NCBI GenBank assembly: GCA_047611425.1
Contig: JBLFWJ010000034.1
Coordinates: 1 to 22,056 of the forward strand
DNA from: JBLFWJ01 sp047611425
GTDB lineage: Bacteria > Bacteroidota > Bacteroidia > UBA10329
Reading direction: 5' to 3'
DNA length: 22,056 bases
The first letter of the stretch is position 1; every line of letters begins with the position of its first letter. Position numbers and translations under genes: made by a program. The notes beneath the pieces were generated by a model, which was not told where the DNA came from, ran no database searches, and saw nothing but the letters and a program-made list of their open reading frames with translations. Shown here one piece after another: positions 15,755 through 22,056 of this stretch.

Positions 15755-16380
15755 CTCTAATCCTAATGATTATAACGCTAGTGGTAACCGCCAGTGCGTT
15801 AAACAAACCTGAGCTTCAGGCCAAGTTGATGTTCAACCCGTACTTAGTCAAGAATGGAGGGCAGTGGCATCGATTTATTACACACGGGTTTGTGCACGGA
15901 GGATGGCTTCATTTCGGTGTAAACATGTGGGTGCTGTGGATGTTTGGCGGAACAGTAGAATCGGCCTTAATTTATGCGCATGGCGAGCTAGCCGGAACCA
16001 TTCTTTTTCTTTCGCTCTACATCGGAGGTATCCTGTTTTCATCACTTCCTTCTTACGGGAAACATGGAGATGATATTCATTACAATTCTGTAGGAGCGAG
16101 TGGGGCCGTGGCGGCCATTATTTTCTCCACGATTTACTTCATGCCAACAACTGGTATTGGAATAATCTTCTTGCCATTTTTCATTCCCGCATTCATTTTT
16201 GGCCCACTATACTTGCTTTACGAGTATCAAATGGATAAACGATCAAACGATCGGATTGCACATGATGCGCATTTTTGGGGTTCTGTATTTGGATTCGGAT
16301 TTTCAATCCTAGTTGTTCCAAGTCAATTTGGAAGCTTTATAGGCCAGATTATGGACTATATCCTAAATATTTTAGGATGA
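15751..16380 (+). CDS. Rhomboid family intramembrane serine protease
   Basis: A 209-residue polytopic membrane protein with about six helices. The rhomboid marks are present: WHRFITHGFVHGGWLHFGVNM (39-59) with the oxyanion-region H54 and N58; the GxSG motif GASGAV at 115-120 with nucleophile S117; and DAHFWGSVFGFG (172-183) supplying the catalytic histidine, probably H174. All catalytic residues appear intact, so an active protease is expected. The substrate is unknown, and bacterial rhomboids usually cleave single-pass membrane proteins near the membrane face. The start ATG overlaps the patatin stop, and the stop overlaps the ATG of the HAD gene. Confidence 0.92.
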   Translation: MTLILMIITLVVTASALNKPELQAKLMFNPYLVKNGGQWHRFITHGFVHGGWLHFGVNMWVLWMFGGTVESALIYAHGELAGTILFLSLYIGGILFSSLPSYGKHGDDIHYNSVGASGAVAAIIFSTIYFMPTTGIGIIFLPFFIPAFIFGPLYLLYEYQMDKRSNDRIAHDAHFWGSVFGFGFSILVVPSQFGSFIGQIMDYILNILG

Positions 16381-16865
16381 AAAATAAGGCGGTATTCCTT
16401 GACCGTGATGGAGTTCTTTGTAAAGAACTTGGAAGATATTTAGCCAATGTTAAAGAGTTTGAAATCCTGCCTTATGTCCCAAGTCTGCTAGGTTCACTCA
16501 AGGAAAAAGGCTACCTCTTAATAATGATTTCCAACCAAGGAGTTATTTCCAGAGGAACATTGTCATTGGATCAAGTCAATGAAATGCATCGGAGAATGCA
16601 AGCCGAATTGACAAGCTCGAATGCTCAGTTGGATGCCCTCTATTTCTGCCCACATCACCCCGAAGTAGAAGCGTGTATTTGCCGAAAGCCAGAACCATTG
16701 ATGATTCAAAAGGCTATGGCCAGATTTGATATTGATCCAAAAAGTTCAATTATGATTGGAGATTCTCCAAGAGACGTTGAATCGGCCGAACGCACTGGTG
16801 TAAAAGGATTTATGGTGAAATCAAATGAAACTTGGCAATCAATAGTTGACCAATTAATGGATTAG
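16377..16865 (+). CDS. HAD-superfamily phosphatase of the GmhB / histidinol-phosphatase type
   Basis: 162 residues. HAD motif I is FLDRDGVLC (nucleophile D9, acid D11), motif II is ISNQGVISRG (51-60) and motif III/IV covers CRKPEP with K104 and GDSPRDVESA (128-137). The zinc loop C91-P-H93 ... C100-I-C102 is the mark of the D,D-heptose 1,7-bisphosphate 7-phosphatase (GmhB) and HisB-N group. GmhB acts in heptose synthesis for LPS, but the same fold serves histidinol-phosphate. With no his or heptose genes here, the substrate is open. ATGA overlap with the rhomboid fixes the start at 16377; a longer reading from 16275 would run through the rhomboid coding region. Confidence 0.9.
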   Translation: MKNKAVFLDRDGVLCKELGRYLANVKEFEILPYVPSLLGSLKEKGYLLIMISNQGVISRGTLSLDQVNEMHRRMQAELTSSNAQLDALYFCPHHPEVEACICRKPEPLMIQKAMARFDIDPKSSIMIGDSPRDVESAERTGVKGFMVKSNETWQSIVDQLMD

Positions 16866-16898
16866 TAGCTACCTCAGATTTACCTACGGGCATAATTG

Positions 16899-16929
16899 TT
16901 GCCAATGCCACGATCTACTTCTATATTAG
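16899..16929 (+). promoter_or_regulatory. Promoter of the 16950 gene
   Basis: TTG at 16899-16901 and TATATTAG at 16922-16929 are 20 bases apart, in keeping with Bacteroidota -33/-7 geometry though the -7 element departs from TAnnTTTG by one base. The 11-mer ATATTAGCCGC (16923-16933) recurs in the same relative place on the minus strand before the T9SS cargo gene (20847-20837). Confidence 0.45.
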
Positions 16930-16949
16930 CCGCATAAAATAAACCCACA

Positions 16950-17495
16950 ATGAAATCACTTCTTTCTATAGCCGTAATGCTCGCCATTTCAGCCTCATCT
17001 TTTGCACAGGATGCGGATAAGGACTTCTGCAACAATTTAAAGGCAATGTTGGATGGCGCACAGACCTATTTCAAGGATCAAAAAGGTGCATCTACTAGTA
17101 TTGAGATAAGAGGTGTACCTAAACCATACTTCGAGAGTAACGTGAAATTGAGCAATGATAAAATGATGTACATAGGTGATAACGATTATCATCCTGAGGC
17201 ATTTACTTACGTTGCAGAGCATACTCGAGGAGGAGAAACTGTTCCTGCAAACATGGAGCAAGTATATCAGAAGTACCTTAAAATGGTGAAGGATTGTCTG
17301 CCATCGGGTTACACGATGCAAGAGAAAGACAAGAGCAATGACCTATACCTTGAGGATACCAATTTCAAGAAGCTTGTTGTAAAGGAGGATAAGAAGGGAA
17401 AGAAAGTGAAGATGGAGCTTTACATCTACAACCAAAGAGAGTTGGATCACTGGGTTGTGGAATTCCACTTTTATGGAATCAGCAAGAACATCTGA
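16950..17495 (+). CDS. Small secreted protein of unknown function
   Basis: A 181-residue product with a clear signal peptide (MKSLLSIAVMLAISASSFAQ, cleavage about after residue 18-20). The mature part is lysine/aspartate-rich, with two cysteines (in DFCNNLK and VKDCLPSG), a RGVPKPYFES segment and a C-terminal beta-like stretch with KKVKMELYIYNQ. I do not recognise a family. It has its own promoter and is followed by a strong terminator, so it is probably transcribed alone. Confidence 0.82.
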   Translation: MKSLLSIAVMLAISASSFAQDADKDFCNNLKAMLDGAQTYFKDQKGASTSIEIRGVPKPYFESNVKLSNDKMMYIGDNDYHPEAFTYVAEHTRGGETVPANMEQVYQKYLKMVKDCLPSGYTMQEKDKSNDLYLEDTNFKKLVVKEDKKGKKVKMELYIYNQRELDHWVVEFHFYGISKNI

Positions 17496-17517
17496 TTTCA
17501 AAAAACAATTTAGAAAT

Positions 17518-17550
17518 GAAAAGGCGTCAGACATAGTCTGACGCCTTTTC
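17518..17550. terminator. Perfect bidirectional terminator
   Basis: GAAAAGGCGTCAGAC (17518-17532) and GTCTGACGCCTTTTC (17536-17550) form a 15-bp perfect stem with a three-base loop. The flanking A and T runs let it work on both strands, serving the convergent genes ending at 17495 (plus) and 17557 (minus). Confidence 0.93.
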
Positions 17551-17556
17551 TCGTTT

Positions 17557-18966
17557 TTAGACCTTTCGAACAAAAAGTTGGGCGGTCTCAAACTTGACCA
17601 CTTTTACTTTTTCGCCTTTATCGATATATCCCGTCAATGCGGTGGCGTCATGTAATTGATCATTAATCATCACCTTCCCAGAAGGCCTCATTACAGTGTA
17701 AGCGGTTCCTTCTTCACCAATAAAACTTGCCTCCTTCTGATCAACACCTACAAATCCTTCGCTGCTGGGTTGAGATGCGCTAAGAACCATGTTGGAAAGG
17801 GCAGTGGCAGTGAATAGGCGTTTGGCTAACCAGAATGAGCCGAACATCCCGAACACCGTTGAAATTATTACTGTGAAGAATGCCGAATAGATTTGGCTTG
17901 GAAGAGCAAATTCAAAGTTGAATCCAACGTTGTAGATCAAACTCAGAATCAGACCAGAAACCATGAATGCAATTCCAGCTGCTCCAGCTAAGCCGAAACC
18001 GGGGATGACAAATACCTCAACTCCAAGGAGAACTACACCTAGTACAAAAAGCACAATCTCCCAATTCTCCGCAAAACCCTCTAAGTAAAGAGGAGCAAAA
18101 TAAAGAGAAGCTGCAATCACAGATGCTATTATTGGAAAGCCCACTCCTGGTGACTGTAATTCAAAATAAATGCCCCCGATTATGATCATGATAAGAACAC
18201 CACTAACTGCTGGATTAACAAGCATACCTATGAGTGATTCGAGACTGCTTACTTCATAAGTTCTTGTTTCAGCATCAATGATTCCGTTGCTTAAGAGTAA
18301 CTCCGGAATGCTCTCGAAAATACCTTCGCAATATCCATTTTCAGAAGCTTCCGAGGCCGTCATCGTTAGGATTTTGGTCGAGTCGATTAACCCTTCAATG
18401 TAAATGGATTCATCAACCATGGCCTCAGCAATCTTTGTGTCTCGGCCTTTTGATTCAGCAGTGCTGCGCATGGTACTACGCATATAGCTTTGGTACTTGT
18501 CCATCAGCTTTTCGCCCTCTTGATTAACAACTGTTGCCGCACCAATATTGGCTCCGTTGCTCATGAAAATGCTGTCGCATGCAATGCTGATCAATGCACC
18601 AGCAGATGCAGCATTATTGTCAATGTAAACCCACACAGGAATCTCACTATTTAGGATTTTGGTTCGCATGCTATCGGCATCCACAACCATACCTCCATAC
18701 GTGTTCATATGAATGAGGATCAAGTCCGAATCCCATTCTTGAGCCTCATCAAAAGCCTGATTCATTCTTCGCCAAACGGCAGGTCCAATTTCATCTTTGA
18801 TGTCAAAAATGTAAACCTTCTCGATACCTGCAACTTGCAGAGAATCAGCTATTTCTTCAGCTGAAATTGAATCAGTTTGGTTTGATACTTCCAGTGAATC
18901 AGTTTGACTATAACCAGCAAACGTTACAACCAGCACGTAAAATGCACTCCAAATAAATCTCAACAT
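17557..18966 (-). CDS. NfeD-family membrane-bound serine protease (ClpP/1510-N class)
   Basis: 469 residues. A signal peptide (1-20) is followed by a ClpP-like serine protease domain (about 45-235) with the nucleophile S121 in NNAASAGALISIA and the ESKGRD segment typical of stomatin-operon proteases. Four or five membrane helices follow (about 247-270, 275-295, 303-322, 327-349, 358-380), and then a C-terminal NfeD/OB-fold domain (about 405-469) with GEEGTAYTVMRPSGKV. Known full-length NfeD proteins pair with stomatin-like proteins in membrane quality control; no stomatin gene is beside this one. The ATG overlaps the stop of the upstream inositol-phosphatase gene (TAATG), so the two are coupled. 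Confidence 0.92.
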   Translation of the reverse strand: MLRFIWSAFYVLVVTFAGYSQTDSLEVSNQTDSISAEEIADSLQVAGIEKVYIFDIKDEIGPAVWRRMNQAFDEAQEWDSDLILIHMNTYGGMVVDADSMRTKILNSEIPVWVYIDNNAASAGALISIACDSIFMSNGANIGAATVVNQEGEKLMDKYQSYMRSTMRSTAESKGRDTKIAEAMVDESIYIEGLIDSTKILTMTASEASENGYCEGIFESIPELLLSNGIIDAETRTYEVSSLESLIGMLVNPAVSGVLIMIIIGGIYFELQSPGVGFPIIASVIAASLYFAPLYLEGFAENWEIVLFVLGVVLLGVEVFVIPGFGLAGAAGIAFMVSGLILSLIYNVGFNFEFALPSQIYSAFFTVIISTVFGMFGSFWLAKRLFTATALSNMVLSASQPSSEGFVGVDQKEASFIGEEGTAYTVMRPSGKVMINDQLHDATALTGYIDKGEKVKVVKFETAQLFVRKV

Positions 18967-19751
18967 TATTTCATGTATTTCTGAACAAGGTTCAACATTT
19001 CTGAATGCAGCTTACCATTTGTAGCCACAATCTCCTTGATGAAGATAGCATCATCGCCACCATCAAAATTAGTCACTGTTCCACCTGCTTCTCGTACCAA
19101 TAATATTCCAGCCGCTACATCCCATGGGCTCAAACTGTACTCATAGAAAGAGTCGAATCTACCTGCAGCAGTGTATGCAAGATCGGTAGCAGCACTTCCG
19201 GGTCTTCTCAAGCCTCTGCTATGTTGCATCAAGTGTTTGAACAGGTCGAGATACTTATCTATTAGGTGATAATCGTAGTAAGGGAAACCGGTACCAATCA
19301 GGCTTTCGCTCACTTTTTTGCAATCTGAAACTTGAATTCGATCACCATTCAAATGTGTGCCGCCACCTTTGGTAGCGGTAAACATTTCATCTTGATTAAT
19401 CTCATACACAATACCGATAATTGGTTCATTGTTTTGGAGCAGGGCAATACTCACAGCAAAAAATGGAACTCCATGAATGAAGTTAGTGGTGCCATCCAAT
19501 GGATCAATAACCCACGTGTATTCAGCGGATGTTCTTTCTGTAGTCGCTTCTTCGGTGTGGAAGGCGGCTTCAGGAATCAGATCTTTCAATCCTGAAACAA
19601 TAATCTCTTCTGCTCCTCGATCAACGTAGGAAACGAAATCGTTGTGTCCTTTCTTTTCTACTCGATCATTCTTGAACCGAGTCTGTTCATTCATTATGAA
19701 CTGGCCTGCCTTTCTGGCCACTGCTTCCACAATCTTTAAGTGTTCTTGCAT
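18966..19751 (-). CDS. Inositol monophosphatase family protein (SuhB-like)
   Basis: A 261-residue Mg2+-dependent, lithium-sensitive-type phosphatase. The metal site is complete: E67/E68 in FHTEEAT, DPLDGTTNFIHG at 83-94 and WDVAAGILLVREAGG at 210-224. In bacteria such proteins hydrolyse inositol-1-phosphate or act as SuhB in rRNA transcription antitermination; CysQ and histidinol-phosphatase variants share the fold. The sequence alone does not choose between these. The start MQEHLKIVEAVARKAG is typical. It precedes nfeD with a one-base overlap, and a terminator of the upstream gene lies 37 bases before the start. Confidence 0.92.
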   Translation of the reverse strand: MQEHLKIVEAVARKAGQFIMNEQTRFKNDRVEKKGHNDFVSYVDRGAEEIIVSGLKDLIPEAAFHTEEATTERTSAEYTWVIDPLDGTTNFIHGVPFFAVSIALLQNNEPIIGIVYEINQDEMFTATKGGGTHLNGDRIQVSDCKKVSESLIGTGFPYYDYHLIDKYLDLFKHLMQHSRGLRRPGSAATDLAYTAAGRFDSFYEYSLSPWDVAAGILLVREAGGTVTNFDGGDDAIFIKEIVATNGKLHSEMLNLVQKYMK

Positions 19752-19782
19752 ATTTATATATTCTCAACCGTTCAAAGAGAAA

Positions 19783-19812
19783 CAAAAAAAGGGCTCCAAA
19801 TTGGAGCCCTTT
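19783..19812 (-). terminator. Terminator of the T9SS cargo gene
   Basis: AAAGGGCTCCAA (19788-19799) and TTGGAGCCCTTT (19801-19812) form a 10-11-bp GC-rich stem. On the minus strand it is followed by a T run (complement of 19784-19790), 25 bases after the stop codon of the gene ending at 19837. Confidence 0.9.
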
Positions 19813-19836
19813 AATTTTGACAAAATAAAGTGTCAA

Positions 19837-20811
19837 TTACTTGATAATCATTCTTTGAGTCAATCGCTTACCGTTAGATGCGATTGAATAGAAGTAAGTT
19901 CCAGCAGCAAGGTCAGAAGTAGGAACAGTCAAGTTGTGACGTCCTTGAGCCATATGACCTCTATCGCTAGTGTACACGAACTGACCAGTTGTACTAACGA
20001 TATCGATAGTTACGTCAGATGCATTTTCCAACTCAATGCTAATGTTAGCATTTTCAACAACTGGGTTAGGGCTAACAATAGCCTTAATTCCATTGAAGAA
20101 ACCAAGATCCTCTATGCCAGCAGCATCAGGATTGTCAACCAATGCCCAAATAGCGAAGTCAAAGCTTAAAGGCCATGCAGCAACCATAGTGTACCATGTA
20201 CCATCGCTCCACTTTTCCCAAGTAAGTTCAGCTCCATCACCGTCAGAGCTAGAAACCAATCCTACAGTATCACCTGCAGCCAATCCAGACATTTCAATAC
20301 CGATGTAAAAATCGCTTGAAACTGAAGTTGGAGTAAACGCTACTGCAGTAAATCCAGTAGTATCAACATCAGCCATAGTAACTGTTGCAGATGTTAAAAC
20401 TGCTCCTGGGCAAGTTTGGTCAGCCGTGGCTCCAGCACTTGTTGTACCAGTCGTACCTGTCATGTCCATCAAATCAACGCTTAAAGAGGATCCAGCCGCG
20501 TCTTGCTTCGCTCCGAAGAAAAGAAGTGCACCTTCAACAGTCATTGTGTTGCTTATTACATACTGCTGTCCTTTTCCAAGGTCTCCATATCCATTATTAC
20601 CTGCGATGAATCCACCGTTTCCTGAGGTGTAAATGGTAGGAGTTCCAGTACCGAAATCACCAGGCCATACTGTGTCGTTTACTGCTCTGTTAGCAGAAGA
20701 ATAATCCAAAATAGGGCGGTCAACATTAAATGACTCGCCAACTTGCTTTTGAGCAAATAGAGCCACTGAAGCCATTAATACAACGCCAATAGTAGTGTAG
20801 ATTTTTTTCAT
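19837..20811 (-). CDS. Secreted protein with type IX secretion C-terminal sorting domain
   Basis: 324 residues. A signal peptide (MKKIYTTIGVVLMASVALFAQ) is followed by a beta-rich, serine/threonine/glycine-rich central part (about 30-235) without a recognised enzyme. A T9SS type A sorting domain of about 80 residues follows: SPNPVVENANISIELEN near 247-263, VTIDIVSTTGQ, then GTYFYSIASNGKRLTQRMII at the end. Type IX export carries such proteins across the outer membrane, usually anchoring them to the surface after domain removal. The gene stands alone with its own promoter and terminator. The central domain could be adhesive or structural; no function can be assigned. Confidence 0.92.
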   Translation of the reverse strand: MKKIYTTIGVVLMASVALFAQKQVGESFNVDRPILDYSSANRAVNDTVWPGDFGTGTPTIYTSGNGGFIAGNNGYGDLGKGQQYVISNTMTVEGALLFFGAKQDAAGSSLSVDLMDMTGTTGTTSAGATADQTCPGAVLTSATVTMADVDTTGFTAVAFTPTSVSSDFYIGIEMSGLAAGDTVGLVSSSDGDGAELTWEKWSDGTWYTMVAAWPLSFDFAIWALVDNPDAAGIEDLGFFNGIKAIVSPNPVVENANISIELENASDVTIDIVSTTGQFVYTSDRGHMAQGRHNLTVPTSDLAAGTYFYSIASNGKRLTQRMIIK

Positions 20812-20836
20812 ATTTATTGATTTAGGTTAAAATTTC

Positions 20837-20870
20837 GCGGCTAATATCTGCATAAAAATTGAGCGCGCAA
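20837..20870 (-). promoter_or_regulatory. Promoter of the T9SS cargo gene
   Basis: On the minus strand TTG (20870-20868) and ATATTAGCCGC (20847-20837) are 20 bases apart, 25 bases before the ATG. The 11-mer is identical to the one ahead of the gene at 16950, where the TTG spacing is 21. The arrangement fits Bacteroidota promoters; the -7 element is TATTAG rather than TTTG. Confidence 0.45.
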
Positions 20871-21058
20871 TTTGTCTTGCCGACACATCTCACATTGAAA
20901 GTTAGTCGGGTTGTGTTTTTAATTGGAAGAACATCAAATGAAAGTCATTCTTCTGTCTAAAAGTCATCGCTCAAATTTGGTTTACATTATTGGAAGGTTA
21001 TCTGGATGCTAATCAAAACCGCCTCATCAATCTTGTTAGAAGTTGCAGCGCCTTATCC

Positions 21059-21066
21059 TATTTTTG
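21059..21066 (+). promoter_or_regulatory. Promoter -7 element TATTTTTG for the methyltransferase gene
   Basis: A perfect TAnnTTTG match 52 bases before the preferred ATG at 21119, with a TTG at 21033-21035, 23 bases upstream. The rest of the gap between 20871 and 21058 shows no structure or gene that I can support. Confidence 0.4.
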
Positions 21067-21118
21067 GCCTTGAGCAGAATCCGACCTTTTGCGGTACAAT
21101 CTGATAGAACAACTCCAA

Positions 21119-21823
21119 ATGAAAGACGAAGATTTTTTAGCAGCTGATGTTCCAATTAGTACGAACATCAATCATATTAAATGGCAGTCGTTTATTCATG
21201 AACTTGGAAACAAAAAGGGGTTTCGTGTATTGGAAATTGGGTCGCGTGAGGTTACGGGTCCTTCAGGTGCTAGAGCCGCCTACGACAAAGCTGAATATGT
21301 TGGGTTTGATTACTATGATGGAGACAACGTTGATGTCGTTGGAGATGCTCACAAAATCTCATCCTATTTTAATGAAGACGAGAAGTTCGACCTAATCTTT
21401 ACTAGTGCCTGTTTCGAGCACTTTGCTATGCCCTGGATTGTAGCTACTGAGATTGCCAAGATTCTTAAAGTTGGCGGTTACCTTTTTGTGGAAACTCATT
21501 TTTCCTATTCTTCGCATGAACGACCTTGGAACTTCTTTCAGTTTAGCGACATGGGTTTACGCACACTTTTTTCATCTGCCCTTGGGTTTGAGTGCATTGA
21601 ATCGGGCATGTCAAACCCGATGGTAGGTCGATTTTCTGAATTAGCAAACGATTACCTTAAAAATCAGCCAATCACAGGATTGTATTGCCATTCTGAGTAT
21701 TTAGGAAGAAAGGTGAAAGACGTTCCCGATTTCGACTGGAACAAAGTGGATATGGAAGATGTGGTTGGTGATACAAGGTATCCAATGCCAAAAGAAGATA
21801 GGCCAAGTACTTTTCAGGACTAG
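21119..21823 (+). CDS. SAM-dependent class I methyltransferase
   Basis: A 234-residue protein with a Rossmann-type methyltransferase core. Motif I is VLEIGSREVTG (37-47), the acidic loop is VGFDYYDGDNVDVVGD (61-76), and motif IV is FDLIFTSACFEHF (90-102), followed by LKVGGYLFVET (116-126). The CFEHF/LKxGGxLFVE pattern is that of small-molecule or sugar methyltransferases in surface-polysaccharide and natural-product loci; the acceptor is not evident. A TTG at 21089 would extend the protein by 10 residues; the ATG at 21119 is preferred. The MBOAT gene that follows fits a carbohydrate-modification setting. Confidence 0.88.
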   Translation: MKDEDFLAADVPISTNINHIKWQSFIHELGNKKGFRVLEIGSREVTGPSGARAAYDKAEYVGFDYYDGDNVDVVGDAHKISSYFNEDEKFDLIFTSACFEHFAMPWIVATEIAKILKVGGYLFVETHFSYSSHERPWNFFQFSDMGLRTLFSSALGFECIESGMSNPMVGRFSELANDYLKNQPITGLYCHSEYLGRKVKDVPDFDWNKVDMEDVVGDTRYPMPKEDRPSTFQD

Positions 21824-21878
21824 GAAAGTCGTGTTTAATCAGGAATCTAGAAGCTACTTTTAGACCTCCATTCCGATT

Positions 21879-22056
21879 ATGGTATTCAGTTCCATTACAT
21901 TCTTGCTTTTCTTTCTGCCAGCGGTGTTGGCTATTTATTTCCTTACACCAGGAATTAAGCTAAAGAACCTAGTGCTTCTTGGGCTTAGTTGGTTCTTTTA
22001 CGCTTGGGGAGAGGGCGAGTTGGTCATTCTAATGTTGTTGTCATCGTTGTTCAACT
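21879..22056 (+). CDS. AlgI-like MBOAT O-acyltransferase, 5' part (runs off the window)
   Basis: Only the first 59 codons are present. MVFSSITFLLFFLPAVLAIY followed by LKNLVLLGLSWFFYAWGEGE is the standard N-terminus of membrane-bound O-acyltransferases of the AlgI/DltB/PatA group, which pass acetyl groups across the membrane to polysaccharides or peptidoglycan. The catalytic histidine lies well beyond the window. In known loci an AlgJ/AlgX-like SGNH partner usually follows. The gene starts 55 bases after the methyltransferase stop with no terminator between, so co-transcription is likely. Confidence 0.88.
   Translation, partial: MVFSSITFLLFFLPAVLAIYFLTPGIKLKNLVLLGLSWFFYAWGEGELVILMLLSSLFN

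Noticed and set aside
20938..21012. 24-codon frame starting MKVILLSKSH upstream of the methyltransferase
   Set aside because: Very short, no signal or motif and no supported ribosome site; nothing distinguishes it from chance.
1..22056. tRNA, rRNA or CRISPR features
   Set aside because: No cloverleaf, rRNA segment or regularly spaced repeat was seen by eye on either strand; the only long repeat is the MITE pair.

Overview
The window looks like a chromosomal segment of a member of the Bacteroidota, probably Flavobacteriales. The evidence is moderate GC, a type IX secretion C-terminal sorting domain, a two-component-type beta-propeller/Y_Y_Y protein joined to a SpoIIE phosphatase, several TAnnTTTG-type -7 promoter elements, weak or absent Shine-Dalgarno sites, and a degraded ATP-cone nuclease of a kind I associate with this phylum. 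No rRNA, tRNA, CRISPR array or phage module was seen.

Layout. (1) 1-430: the right-hand 163 bp of a small inverted-repeat element (MITE), about 210 bp without a gene, and the rplS terminator. (2) 431-1589, minus strand: rplS and trmD. (3) 1654-5809, plus strand: biotin operon bioB-bioF-bioD-bioA, with the last three genes overlapping or nearly so; a biotin-operator-like inverted repeat and a promoter lie in the 64-bp gap opposite trmD. (4) 5809-6608: directly coupled to bioA, remains of an ATP-cone/restriction-endonuclease-like gene with a frameshift, a stop, and a complete 221-bp MITE standing where the catalytic domain should be. (5) 6605-11852, minus strand: a three-gene set made of a secreted protein of unknown function, a 1068-residue propeller/Y_Y_Y/coiled-coil/SpoIIE sensor phosphatase, and a secreted TPR protein. 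(6) 11984-16865, plus strand: five genes with overlapping stop/start codons, namely penicillin acylase, a small membrane protein, a patatin-like lipase, a rhomboid protease and a GmhB-like HAD phosphatase. (7) 16950-17495: a small secreted protein facing (8) an NfeD-type membrane protease and an inositol-monophosphatase-family protein on the minus strand, separated by a perfect bidirectional terminator. (9) 19837-20811, minus strand: a T9SS cargo protein. (10) 21119 to the end: a SAM methyltransferase and the start of an AlgI-like MBOAT acyltransferase, probably the edge of a surface-polysaccharide locus.

How it fits together. The best-defined pathway is the last four steps of biotin synthesis; no bioC or bioH is present here, so pimeloyl synthesis must be encoded elsewhere or be absent. 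Most other genes concern the cell envelope. The most unusual feature is the pair of near-identical MITEs in direct orientation 6,197 bp apart, bracketing rplS-trmD-bio, with one copy in the middle of a dead nuclease gene.
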